Source: Vibrio jasicida CAIM 1864 = LMG 25398 | GTDB taxonomy: Bacteria > Pseudomonadota > Gammaproteobacteria > Enterobacterales > Vibrionaceae | Direction: 5' to 3' | DNA length: 64,000 nucleotides | Assembly (NCBI RefSeq): GCF_000400365.1 | Contig: NZ_BAOG01000053.1 | Coordinates: 62,001 to 126,000, forward strand | Shown here: piece by piece, positions 27,416 to 35,338 of the stretch | Layout of the letters: each line of letters opens with the position of its first letter | How positions within the stretch are numbered: position 1 is the first letter of the stretch | The notes under the pieces: generated by a model | The model's input: the letters and a program-made list of their open reading frames with translations, nothing else | Told to the model about the DNA's origin: nothing | Database searches by the model: none | Program-made: the position numbers and the translations under genes

Positions 27416-28705
27416 TTATTTCATTGCGAGTAACTTACTGTAACGGTCAAGCTTCGCCATGCTGATTTTCGCGTTAGCCATAAAGGTTTGCTTTGCTTTC
27501 CCCGTCAAAGATTTCGATTGCGGCAATTTTACCGTCCTTGCGTTCTTGTGTACGCCGTTTACTAAGAACTCATAATGCAGGTGAGGTCCGGTTACTCGTC
27601 CAGTACCACCTAGAGTACCAATCGTTTGTCCTTGTTTAACACGTTGACCTGTCTTCACCATACGTTTGGTTAAGTGTAAGTACTTAGTCACATAGGTATT
27701 GCTGTGTTTAATGAAGACGTAGTTACCATTGAATTTGTTGTAAGCCGACTTAAGCACTACGCCGTTGCCCGCAGCCCAAATTGGAGTACCAACTGGTGCT
27801 GCATAGTCTGTACCACGGTGAGGGCGAACTTTCCCGGTTACTGGGTGAAGGCGACGAGGGTTGAAGTTTGAGGTTACACGGCGGAAATCCAGAGGCGCAC
27901 GTAAGAAGGCCTTTTTCATTGCTCGACCATTTTCGTCGAAGTACTTACCACTCTTCTCATCTAAAATCGCGGTGAAGGTGTCACCTTGGTTTTTAAAGAC
28001 TGCGGCGATGATCTTACCACGTCCAATGACTTCGCCCTCGACGACCTCTTCTTGATAAAGTACTCGGAAGATGTCGTTTTTACGAATATCCAGCGCAAAG
28101 TCGATATCCCAACCAAAGATTCCCGCCAGCTCCATGATTTGATTTGCATTCAATCCCGATGAAATACCAGCATTCCAGAAGTTAGATTTAATCGTCGCTT
28201 CGGCGTAGTTGTATTGATAGTCGACTTCTTTTTTGTCGACTTCAGAGACGTATTTACTTCCCTGCAACTTGATACGGAAAGTTTCAAAAGCATTCAATGT
28301 ACGTTTTAGCTGTATAAAATCGTTATTTTCATCAAAACCAAATTGCAATCGGTCTCCGGGACGAAGCCGAGTAAGCTGCGCTTTGATCTCTTTATCTGAA
28401 GTGATGAGTTCGTGAAGAAGACGAGGGGAGAGCCCTACACGATTAAACAGGACGGCAGCGCTTTCGCCATTTTTGACTTTGTAGGTTTCCCAACGCAAAA
28501 CAGAAGGAAGATTAGAAGAGGCGCTGCGCTCGGGAGATTCTACAGAAATTGGTACCGAATAGTGCTCACCAACTTTGAGTCGGCTTTGCTGCGGGTCGAG
28601 GTCTTGCGGATCAGGCAAAAAGAATAGTGCAAAGATGATGAGGGCACTAAAAAAGCCGATCAATACTTTGTGCAAGAGTGGGAGTCTGACAAAAATCGAA
28701 TGCAT
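27416..28705 (-). CDS. shyC: M23 family murein endopeptidase, ShyC-like
   Basis: Peptidoglycan D,D-endopeptidase that cuts cross-links during cell growth. 429 residues from the ATG at 28703-28705, with an N-terminal membrane helix (about 12-32). An OapA/LysM-like region (about 70-160) and an intermediate domain precede the LytM/M23 metallopeptidase domain (about 285-385). Zinc ligands are visible in HRGTDYAAP and PHLHYEF. A TTG at 28744 would add 13 residues but has no RBS. It sits next to tyrS as V. cholerae ShyC (VC0630) does. Enzyme class is certain; the specific name follows from synteny. Confidence 0.85.
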   Translation of the reverse strand: MHSIFVRLPLLHKVLIGFFSALIIFALFFLPDPQDLDPQQSRLKVGEHYSVPISVESPERSASSNLPSVLRWETYKVKNGESAAVLFNRVGLSPRLLHELITSDKEIKAQLTRLRPGDRLQFGFDENNDFIQLKRTLNAFETFRIKLQGSKYVSEVDKKEVDYQYNYAEATIKSNFWNAGISSGLNANQIMELAGIFGWDIDFALDIRKNDIFRVLYQEEVVEGEVIGRGKIIAAVFKNQGDTFTAILDEKSGKYFDENGRAMKKAFLRAPLDFRRVTSNFNPRRLHPVTGKVRPHRGTDYAAPVGTPIWAAGNGVVLKSAYNKFNGNYVFIKHSNTYVTKYLHLTKRMVKTGQRVKQGQTIGTLGGTGRVTGPHLHYEFLVNGVHKNARTVKLPQSKSLTGKAKQTFMANAKISMAKLDRYSKLLAMK

Positions 28706-28835
28706 AAGGTACTTGATTGCTAAATTAAACGTAAAAATTGACAACTACCTAGTCTAACGTGTTTCAAAATGCATCGCTATTCAAGTAAGATGTTCAGCTA
28801 TTATATTTTTGCCAAATCTGTGGGAGTGAACAAGA

Positions 28836-30023
28836 ATGGCGAGCATTGAAGCTGCATTAGCCGAGATTAAGCGCGGTGTTGAAGAGCTGATTCCAGAAGA
28901 AGAGCTGATCGCGAAACTAAAAGAAGGCCGTCCTCTACGTATTAAACTCGGTGCCGATCCAACAGCACCTGACATCCACCTAGGCCATACGGTTATTTTC
29001 AATAAGCTTCGCTTGTTCCAAGAGCTAGGTCATGAAGTGACGTTCCTAATCGGTGACTTCACTGCAATGGTTGGCGACCCAACAGGTAAGAACACAACGC
29101 GTCCTCCACTTAGCCGTGAAGACGTATTGCGCAATGCAGAGACATACAAAGAGCAAGTATTTAAGATTCTTGATCCGGCTAAGACTAAGATTCAGTTCAA
29201 CTCTGAGTGGCTATCTGAGCTTGGTGCCGAGGGTATGATTCGTCTAGCGGCAAACCAAACGGTTGCACGTATGCTAGAACGTGACGATTTTAAAAAGCGT
29301 TACGCAGGTGGTCAGCCAATCGCTATTCATGAGTTTATGTACCCACTACTGCAAGGTTGGGACTCAGTAGCAATGGAAACAGACGTTGAGCTTGGTGGTA
29401 CTGACCAGAAGTTCAACCTACTAATGGGTCGTGAACTGCAAAAATCTCACGGTCAAAAACCACAAGTGGTATTAATGATGCCACTGCTTGTTGGTCTAGA
29501 CGGTGAGAAGAAGATGTCTAAATCTTCTGGTAACTACATTGGTATTAGCGAAGCGCCAAGCGAAATGTTTGGTAAGATCATGTCTATCTCTGACGATCTA
29601 ATGTGGAGCTACTACGAGCTACTGTCTTTCCGTCCATTGGAAGAAATTGCACAGTTCAAAGCTGATGTGGAAGCAGGTAAGAACCCTCGTGATATCAAAG
29701 TACTGCTAGCGAAAGAAATCATTGCTCGTTTCCATAGTGAAGCGGATGCTGATGCGGCAGAGCAAGAATTCGTGAACCGTTTTGCTAAGAACCAAATTCC
29801 AGATGAAATGCCTGAGTTTGATTTTGAAGCGGGCACACCAGTAGCAAACCTACTGAAAGAAGCAGGTCTATGTGCTTCAACTTCTGAAGCAATGCGCATG
29901 GTTAAACAAGGCGCAGCTAAGATTGAAGGCGAGAAAGTTGCTGATGCGAAGTTTGCGCCAGAATCTGGAACTTACGTATTCCAAGTTGGCAAACGCAAAT
30001 TTGCACGTATTACTATTAAGTAA
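28836..30023 (+). CDS. tyrS: Tyrosyl-tRNA synthetase
   Basis: Class I synthetase that charges tRNA-Tyr. 395 residues, shorter than the 424 of E. coli TyrS and like the second (TyrZ-type) bacterial form. The HIGH-type motif is HLGH (about 49-52), the KMSKS loop GEKKMSKSSGNY (about 226-237), and a C-terminal S4 RNA-binding domain starts near 335 (ASTSEAMRMVKQGAAKIEG). RBS GGGAGTG precedes the ATG. Terminated by a strong hairpin. Confidence 0.96.
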   Translation: MASIEAALAEIKRGVEELIPEEELIAKLKEGRPLRIKLGADPTAPDIHLGHTVIFNKLRLFQELGHEVTFLIGDFTAMVGDPTGKNTTRPPLSREDVLRNAETYKEQVFKILDPAKTKIQFNSEWLSELGAEGMIRLAANQTVARMLERDDFKKRYAGGQPIAIHEFMYPLLQGWDSVAMETDVELGGTDQKFNLLMGRELQKSHGQKPQVVLMMPLLVGLDGEKKMSKSSGNYIGISEAPSEMFGKIMSISDDLMWSYYELLSFRPLEEIAQFKADVEAGKNPRDIKVLLAKEIIARFHSEADADAAEQEFVNRFAKNQIPDEMPEFDFEAGTPVANLLKEAGLCASTSEAMRMVKQGAAKIEGEKVADAKFAPESGTYVFQVGKRKFARITIK

Positions 30024-30042
30024 TCAATAACTGCCCAAAATG

Positions 30043-30067
30043 AAAGCGCCTACTCGGCGCTTTTTTT
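30043..30067 (+). terminator. Intrinsic terminator of tyrS
   Basis: 8-bp stem AAAGCGCC/GGCGCTTT with loop TACTC, continuing into seven T. Confidence 0.92.
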
Positions 30068-30104
30068 GTATTAAAATTTAGTGAAATCGTGTGACATTGA
30101 CTGT

Positions 30105-30129
30105 AAAAACAGATGAACTTTGTTACTAT
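30105..30129 (+). promoter_or_regulatory. Probable extended -10 promoter of the mgtE leader
   Basis: TGTTACTAT at 30121-30129 gives an extended -10 (TG-N-TACTAT). A TTGACT at 30097-30102 is 21 bases away, too far for an ideal -35. Transcription would start near 30136. Confidence 0.45.
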
Positions 30130-30168
30130 ACGCGCGCTGCAAAATGAGCAGCTTTATCGGAGATTTAC

Positions 30169-30228
30169 ATGAACAATACCGACCATCCTCCCAGTTGCTG
30201 GGTGAGTAAGATTAAGGGAGCGAAATAA
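30169..30228 (+). CDS. Candidate 19-residue leader peptide upstream of mgtE
   Basis: Encodes MNNTDHPPSCWVSKIKGAK. GGAG ends 6 bases before the ATG, an ideal spacing, and the stop (30226-30228) lies before the downstream pairing partner. The early D-H-P-P run recalls acidic/proline-rich leader peptides such as MgtL, whose translation falters at low Mg2+. Because a Mg2+ transporter follows, a similar sensing role is plausible but unproven. It is too short to be supported by homology here. Confidence 0.5.
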   Translation: MNNTDHPPSCWVSKIKGAK

Positions 30229-30252
30229 CCTGCTTCGGTATTGGCGATCTCC

Positions 30253-30287
30253 GCCTTACCTGAGTGGTAAGGCATCTTTTCTATTTT
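30253..30287 (+). terminator. Attenuator terminator in the mgtE leader
   Basis: 8-bp stem GCCTTACC/GGTAAGGC (30253-30260 with 30266-30273), loop TGAGT, then ATCTTTTCTATTTTT. It lies about 157 bases before the mgtE start, so the gene needs read-through unless a later promoter exists. Confidence 0.8.
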
Positions 30288-30444
30288 TCCTTCTTGTTAT
30301 TTCCTTCAACTAATTCTGAACAGACAGTGCAATTGCATTGATGTCTTCACGCATCTTGATTTTGTTATATAGAAAGCAAGTGCGCGAACAACCTTTTGCG
30401 TGCGTTGTCGATGGTCGTTACCAATGCCAATCGGGAGATTCGCC

Positions 30445-31290
30445 ATGACGGTAATGAACAACACTTTTATTGAAACAACACCAAACTTCTCAGAGGTTGA
30501 AATTGGTGCCGCTCGTAATGCATTTCTGCAATATGAGCAGGAGCAACAGCTACACTTATTGACCGTAATGCCTATCGACGAAGCCGTCGGTATTTTACAG
30601 CACTGCTCGGTTGGTTATGTGAACAGCCTAATTGCTCAACTAGAACAAGCAGGGTATGACAAACGAGCGAGACATTATGCGCACCAGCTAGGGCTGCATA
30701 TGTCAGAGGTTGATACACCGGACGGTTATTTATCGACGAGTGTTATCGAGCATGTGAAGCAGCGTATTGGCTGGATCATTGCCCTTGCATTACTTGGTAT
30801 TGTCTCTGGACTTATCATCGCTCAATACGAGGACACACTAAGCCAATTGGTTTTGCTGGCTGTATACATGCCTGTGATTGCTGCTGCTGGTGGTAATACA
30901 GGAACGCAGGCGGCTACGTTAGTTATCCGAGCTCTTGCAACTGGGGAGCTTAAGAAGCGTCAATGGCTTGCAGTGCTTTGGAAAGAAAGCCGCGTCGCTT
31001 TATGTATCGCGTTTACGATTTCTATCGTGATGATTGGCAGAATTATCCTGTTTAGCGGTAATCAATCAACGGGCGGTTTTGAGCTTGAAACCATCGCATT
31101 TGCTATTGCAGTCGCTCTGTTTATTCAGGTGACGATTTCGACGACATTAGGTGGGCTACTGCCTATTATTGCTCGAGCATTTAAACTGGACCCTGCCGTT
31201 TTGGTGAGCCCAGTTTTAGCATCAATTGTTGATATCTCAGGTATGTGGATTTACTTTACCGTTGTTAACTACTTCTTAGGTATTGCCTGA
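30445..31290 (+). CDS. mgtE: MgtE-family magnesium transporter lacking CBS domains
   Basis: Mg2+ channel/transporter of the SLC41/MgtE family, 281 residues from MTVMNNTFIE. The start is supported by GGGAG 7 bases upstream; an in-frame extension to 30400 is not. A short cytosolic N-domain remnant (about 15-110) is followed by five membrane helices (about 118-280). The signature is GGNTGTQAATLVIRALATGE (positions 154-173). Full MgtE proteins are about 450 residues and gate through tandem CBS domains that bind Mg2+. These are absent, so control may lie in the RNA leader instead. Its last 22 bases overlap the end of dacB on the other strand. Confidence 0.88.
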   Translation: MTVMNNTFIETTPNFSEVEIGAARNAFLQYEQEQQLHLLTVMPIDEAVGILQHCSVGYVNSLIAQLEQAGYDKRARHYAHQLGLHMSEVDTPDGYLSTSVIEHVKQRIGWIIALALLGIVSGLIIAQYEDTLSQLVLLAVYMPVIAAAGGNTGTQAATLVIRALATGELKKRQWLAVLWKESRVALCIAFTISIVMIGRIILFSGNQSTGGFELETIAFAIAVALFIQVTISTTLGGLLPIIARAFKLDPAVLVSPVLASIVDISGMWIYFTVVNYFLGIA

Positions 31291-32693
31291 CTGAAGCTGA
31301 TAATGTCTTGATAGAAGAGTTTTTCAAAACGCGTAATAGGGGCGACGACAGGTTTGTTATCGTCCCTTTTTTCTGGGAAATAATCCGATACAAACTGAAC
31401 AAACACAGTGTTTGGTTTACCATTCTTATCTAACCCATACCCTGCCATATTGTAAGTCCCGTATAACGAGCCACTCTTTGCTATCAACTGCCCTTTGATC
31501 GGTGCTTTACGCATACTTTTTCGGTACTGCAAAGTCCCAGACTCACCTGACTTTGGCATGATGGCGATTAGGTTGAGTTCCTTCTCATGCTGCCAAATGT
31601 AACGCAGGATTGCCGCCATAGAGGTCGCTGAGATTCGGTTGTTACGTGATAAGCCAGAGCCATCTTCTAGTCTTGCATTACGAATATCGACTCCAGTATT
31701 GGCAAAAATAATTTGCTTGATCGCTTCTGTACCATTAGCGAAGCTTCCCGCCTGGACAAAAAACTTCGCGCCCAATGTTTTGGTCAGTGTATCGGCAATA
31801 AGGTTATCAGAGCGTTTAAGCATTTGATCCAACAATTGAGGTAAAGGCTTCGATCTATGTATCGCGAGCAATTTACGCTGCTTTTCTGGAGGCGTGCCGA
31901 TACGGATATTGCCTTTCAAGCTGATTCCAACTTGTTTAAGCAACTTCTCTAATTTTTTGCTGGTGTAACTTTCTGGGTCTTGTACGGCAAATTTAAGAGG
32001 TAACGGTTTGTCCCCTCGGTCAACGAGGCAGCCGTTAAGTTCATAATGGTTGTCGGGCTTGGCAATTAGGTCTAAATCGCAATGACGGCTCTTTTGGACG
32101 CTTCTAGACACGGTTTTTACACTAGTGCTGACATTAATTGGTTGATGTTCAGGAACATAAACCCGTGTTGAACCGTTTTTCTTGGTGTAGATGGAAGCTT
32201 GAACACAGTTGTCATTTAGAGTGATCGCCGATGCTGGCGCACTATAACAAACCCCTAGAATGTCCCACGGCCAACCGACCGCGCGGTTATATCCAGTAAA
32301 GGCACTATTATCAAGCCATAGGTCGCCTTTGATTTGCGTTAAACCGTTTTTCTTTGCGCGAGTCAGTAGATTTTTGAGATCGTCAGTCAACAACGTTGGA
32401 TCACCAGAAAAATGAATGACGGCGTCCGAGCTAGAGCTTTCTAGGGTAGTGCGAAAAGCAAAGTTGTTTCCCAATTCAAGTTTCGCAGCCAAAGCGGTGA
32501 CGACTTTTAGCGTGCTAGCTGGCGGGAAATATTGGTCGGTTGGATTAATACCGGTTAGCTCGCTTTGGTCGTTGAGTTTTTCAGCAATCAAGCTGACACG
32601 GGAGCCTTCTGGCAAAACCTCTTTATGAGGATAAGCCATAGATGTAAGTGGGGCGAGACTAGAAAAAAGTAATAAAGACCAACGTAAGCGCAT
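31269..32693 (-). CDS. dacB: D-alanyl-D-alanine carboxypeptidase/endopeptidase (PBP4)
   Basis: Periplasmic penicillin-binding protein of the S13 family that trims or cleaves peptidoglycan peptides. 474 residues with a Sec signal (about 1-20). The three active-site motifs are SxxK in PPASTLKVV (about 56-64), SDN in MLKRSDNLIADT (about 300), and KSG in IAKSGSLYGT (about 412). The long insertion between the first two motifs is typical of DacB. It converges on and overlaps mgtE by 22 bases with no visible terminator. It lies beside ompU, as in V. cholerae (VC0632-VC0633). Confidence 0.95.
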   Translation of the reverse strand: MRLRWSLLLFSSLAPLTSMAYPHKEVLPEGSRVSLIAEKLNDQSELTGINPTDQYFPPASTLKVVTALAAKLELGNNFAFRTTLESSSSDAVIHFSGDPTLLTDDLKNLLTRAKKNGLTQIKGDLWLDNSAFTGYNRAVGWPWDILGVCYSAPASAITLNDNCVQASIYTKKNGSTRVYVPEHQPINVSTSVKTVSRSVQKSRHCDLDLIAKPDNHYELNGCLVDRGDKPLPLKFAVQDPESYTSKKLEKLLKQVGISLKGNIRIGTPPEKQRKLLAIHRSKPLPQLLDQMLKRSDNLIADTLTKTLGAKFFVQAGSFANGTEAIKQIIFANTGVDIRNARLEDGSGLSRNNRISATSMAAILRYIWQHEKELNLIAIMPKSGESGTLQYRKSMRKAPIKGQLIAKSGSLYGTYNMAGYGLDKNGKPNTVFVQFVSDYFPEKRDDNKPVVAPITRFEKLFYQDIISFSQAIPKK

Positions 32694-32810
32694 AATGACA
32701 GTTCGTGAGGTTAGTTATGCAATTGAGTATATACCGAAAAATTGCAGAATTCTGGATATAAAAAATGCCCGCATAGTGCGAGCATTTTATCTTCAAGTCT
32801 TAAGACTGAA

Positions 32811-33815
32811 TTAGAAGTCGTAACGTAGGCCTAGAGCTAGCTCGTCTTCTGCGTCAGCTTTAGTCGCTTTGTGGTTAGCGAATTCAGTTGAACCCATTTT
32901 ATCGCCAGCATCAATTAGGTTGAAGTTGTACGATACGTAACCACGGAAGTTAGGCTTGAAGTAGTAAGACGCGTCGATAGCGAAGTTGTTCGCTGAAGTA
33001 TCGCCGTTTGTCTCTGCGTTGTTGTACGTAGAAGTGAACACAGTTTGACCTAGAGTGTAAGCACCCGCTAGTTCGTAACCTGTGTAGTCTACAGTGTTTT
33101 TGAAGTCAGCTTCTTTTTCGCCGTCAGTGAATACACCAGCGAAGTATAGATCGCTCATAGTGTAAGAAGCAGCAAGCATGTATTCGTTAGCGTCAGCTTG
33201 ATCTGCGTAACCAGCACCTAGGTCAAGACCAGTGTCACCTAGAGTGTAGATTGCAGATAGAGAGTAGCCATCTTCGCCGTTGTCTTTGTATGCGCCGTTT
33301 TCTTCTACACGGTCAGCAAAACGGTAGCTAGCTTTAACTGCTAGGTTTTCGAATTGGCCTTTGTAAGAGAACATGTTGTCTGAACGGTCAGCCGCAGCTA
33401 GTTTGTCAGCAGCTGTGTTACCAGCGTAAGCCATGATATCTGTGAAGTCAGTGATAACGCCTAGCGCACCGTCATTCTTACCGTAAGTAACTTCACCGAA
33501 AGCACCGCCTAGACCAGCGTATGCGTAACGAGTGTCTAGATTGCTGTTGCCGTCTACGCCGCCTTCTTCAGCTGTAGTGAACTCACCTTCCCAGAAACCA
33601 ACACCGTATAGGTTGTCGTTGATTGCTTGAGTACCAAGGAAGTTTAGACGGATGCGAGAGTTATCCGCTACGTCGCCATCTTTCATAGATAGACGTGCTT
33701 CAGCACGGCCGCCCATTTCTAGAGAAGTGCCGTCTTGGTTGTAAAGTTCAGCTGCGTTAACGCCAGTTGCCATAGCTGCTGCAGATACAGAAAGAGCAAT
33801 TAGAGTCTTTTTCAT
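32811..33815 (-). CDS. ompU: Major outer-membrane porin OmpU
   Basis: Trimeric general porin of the vibrio outer membrane. 334 residues: Sec signal peptide 1-21 (cut at VNA/AEL), N-terminal AELYNQDGTSLEMGGRAEARLS typical of OmpU, a 16-strand barrel pattern of alternating residues, and a terminal Phe (LGLRYDF) for BAM recognition. In V. cholerae OmpU is activated by ToxR and protects against bile and antimicrobial peptides. The upstream 530 bases are AT-rich and contain repeated elements. RBS AGGACA precedes the ATG. Confidence 0.95.
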   Translation of the reverse strand: MKKTLIALSVSAAAMATGVNAAELYNQDGTSLEMGGRAEARLSMKDGDVADNSRIRLNFLGTQAINDNLYGVGFWEGEFTTAEEGGVDGNSNLDTRYAYAGLGGAFGEVTYGKNDGALGVITDFTDIMAYAGNTAADKLAAADRSDNMFSYKGQFENLAVKASYRFADRVEENGAYKDNGEDGYSLSAIYTLGDTGLDLGAGYADQADANEYMLAASYTMSDLYFAGVFTDGEKEADFKNTVDYTGYELAGAYTLGQTVFTSTYNNAETNGDTSANNFAIDASYYFKPNFRGYVSYNFNLIDAGDKMGSTEFANHKATKADAEDELALGLRYDF

Positions 33816-34008
33816 CTTATTTGTCCTAGTTAGCTGTCCATAATCATTGTTTTATGGGGGAGAGGTTATCTCTCACAAGCTGTTGTTGTGCGTATAGTTT
33901 CACTCGTGAGAATCGCCCACATTCGAAAAAGCTATGACGTAACAGCTTGCCGGACATGTTTTACTGCTAAAGTTTCCTTATGAGTTAGTAAAATGATATA
34001 AATCCAAC

Positions 34009-34141
34009 TAATGAACAGTGTTCAATTGTTTGGGTTTTTAGTGTAAGTTGTTGTATTTAAACGGTTAGGTTGAGGCTAACATTGGTCTGACATTGATTTG
34101 TTTTTATCTTTTTTGATGTTTTTAGTGTAATGAACAGTGTT
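34009..34141. repeat. Duplicated 14-mer and 13-mer in the ompU-greA intergenic region
   Basis: TAATGAACAGTGTT occurs at 34009-34022 and 34128-34141. GTTTTTAGTGTAA occurs at 34034-34046 and 34118-34130. The first contains the near-palindrome GAAC-N3-GTTC. In the second cluster the two elements overlap by three bases; in the first they are 11 bases apart in the opposite order. Confidence 0.75.
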
Positions 34142-34284
34142 GTTTTCCAATAAACTGCGATGATGGTTAAATCTAAAAACAATTCATGACGAGGTATTTC
34201 TTTCGCTGTCACGCTGTGAAATCGAATTAGGGTGATTTCATATCGGAGTTTGTTTAAACTAACTGAAACAAATCTTCGAACGCA

Positions 34285-34317
34285 CTACCTAGCCATTTGG
34301 TTGGGTGGGCTTTTTTT
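34285..34317 (+). terminator. greA leader attenuator (GraL-like)
   Basis: 10-bp stem CTACCTAGCC/GGTTGGGTGG (including G-U pairs) with loop ATTT, then GC and seven T, 34 bases before greA. E. coli greA has a comparable leader terminator that yields the small RNA GraL, and a greA leader family is described in enterobacteria. Confidence 0.7.
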
Positions 34318-34350
34318 GTCCAAAGACACCTTTGGCCTTGAGGTTATATA

Positions 34351-34824
34351 ATGGAAAAAGTTCCAATGACAATGCGTGGCGAACAATTGCTACGCACAGA
34401 ACTCGATCGTCTACTAAAGCTTCGCCCACAGATTTCAGAAGCAATCGCAGAAGCACGCGAACTTGGTGACTTGAAGGAAAATGCAGAATACCACGCGGCT
34501 CGAGAAGAGCAGGGTATCTGTGAAGCACAAATCCGTGACATCGAATACAAACTGTCTGTGGCTCAGGTTATCGACGTAACCAAGATGGACAACACAGGCA
34601 AAGTGATTTTTGGTTCAACAGTGACTTTGATCGATTGCGATACAGAAGAAGAAAAAACTTACCAAATTGTTGGTGATGACGAAGCTGATATTAAATCGGG
34701 TCGAATCTCTGTTAGTTCTCCAATTGCTCGTGGTTTGATTGGTAAGATGGAAGGCGACGAAGTCGTTATTCAAACCCCAGGTGGTGCGAAAGACTTCGAA
34801 ATCGATAGCGTAGAATACGTGTAA
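34351..34824 (+). CDS. greA: Transcription elongation factor GreA
   Basis: Enters the secondary channel of RNA polymerase and stimulates cleavage of backtracked RNA. 157 residues. The N-terminal coiled coil (about 8-75) carries the acidic tip in ARELGDLKENAEYHAAREEQ (Asp/Glu at about 41-44), and the C-terminal FKBP-like domain ends KDFEIDSVEYV. Expressed through a leader attenuator, and followed by a terminator shared with yhbY. Confidence 0.97.
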   Translation: MEKVPMTMRGEQLLRTELDRLLKLRPQISEAIAEARELGDLKENAEYHAAREEQGICEAQIRDIEYKLSVAQVIDVTKMDNTGKVIFGSTVTLIDCDTEEEKTYQIVGDDEADIKSGRISVSSPIARGLIGKMEGDEVVIQTPGGAKDFEIDSVEYV

Positions 34825-34854
34825 TCACTCGATATGTCTTATCGTTAGATGCAA

Positions 34855-34879
34855 AAAAGGTCGCCATTGGCGACCTTTT
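34855..34879. terminator. Bidirectional terminator between greA and yhbY
   Basis: Perfect 11-bp stem AAAAGGTCGCC/GGCGACCTTTT with a 3-base loop, serving both convergent genes. Confidence 0.93.
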
Positions 34880-34903
34880 CTTCTTCCATAGGGTAAGTTG
34901 AGA

Positions 34904-35200
34904 TTACTTACGAGGAATTTCGATTTTACGCTCTTCAGATTGGCGGTATAGCACAAGTACTTTACCAATAGTCTGAACTTTTTCAGCGCCCGTCTCACGT
35001 ACGATAGCGTCGATGATTAGCTGTTTTGTCTCACGGTCTTCTGATGCAACTTTCACTTTGATCAGTTCGTGATGGTTTAGAGCGATTTCAATTTCTGCTA
35101 GCACGGCTTCTGTAAGTCCATTTGCGCCCATTAGCACAACAGGTTTTAAACTGTGAGCCAGGCCTTTAAGGTGCTGCTTTTGTTTGGTGCTTAGGTTCAT
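34904..35200 (-). CDS. yhbY: CRS1/YhbY-type RNA-binding protein, ribosome assembly factor
   Basis: 98-residue CRM-domain protein that associates with pre-50S particles. The GxxG loop region appears as LMGANGLTEAVLAEIEIAL (positions 23-41), followed by the strand and helix pattern of the fold. Divergent from rlmE and ftsH, as in E. coli and other gamma-proteobacteria, linking it to ribosome biogenesis. Confidence 0.93.
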   Translation of the reverse strand: MNLSTKQKQHLKGLAHSLKPVVLMGANGLTEAVLAEIEIALNHHELIKVKVASEDRETKQLIIDAIVRETGAEKVQTIGKVLVLYRQSEERKIEIPRK

Positions 35201-35244
35201 TACGCGGCCAATTTTCTTTAAAATAAGGGTTGAAAAAAGCTATT

Positions 35245-35274
35245 TTAACGCCATCTATTGCTGAAGACTATAAT
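35245..35274 (+). promoter_or_regulatory. Probable promoter of rlmE-ftsH
   Basis: -35 TTAACG at 35245-35250, 18-base spacer, perfect -10 TATAAT at 35269-35274, 65 bases before the rlmE ATG. Confidence 0.55.
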
Positions 35275-35338
35275 TTATTGAGCAATAGGTTGAGCCTATT
35301 AGAACAATAGCTCCTATTTACGCCTTGTTGGGATTAAA

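Larger units (their letters stand above)
30136..30290 (+). ncRNA. Structured 5' leader of mgtE with internal attenuator
   Basis: Leader RNA between the tyrS terminator and mgtE. 30158-30164 (CGGAGAT, holding the leader-peptide Shine-Dalgarno) can pair with 30247-30253. 30175-30182 (AATACCGA) can pair with 30235-30242. A small hairpin 30190-30202 lies between them. An intrinsic terminator at 30253-30287 follows at once. The 19-codon ORF at 30169-30228 lies within the pairing. This is the layout of a translation-coupled attenuator. It does not match the M-box as I remember it. Regulatory role is inferred. Confidence 0.6.
33816..34350. other. Shared intergenic region of ompU and greA
   Basis: About 535 bases without a credible gene. 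It holds the ompU promoter side (about 33,830-34,000), a set of direct repeats at 34009-34141, a 7-bp inverted repeat at 34249-34272, and the greA leader attenuator at 34285-34317. AT-rich DNA here would suit ToxR or H-NS type regulators. Confidence 0.6.

Noticed and set aside
30136..30290. Assignment of the mgtE leader as an M-box riboswitch
   Set aside because: I see none of the M-box conserved core, and the presence of a translatable ORF with an RBS-masking stem argues for a different mechanism.
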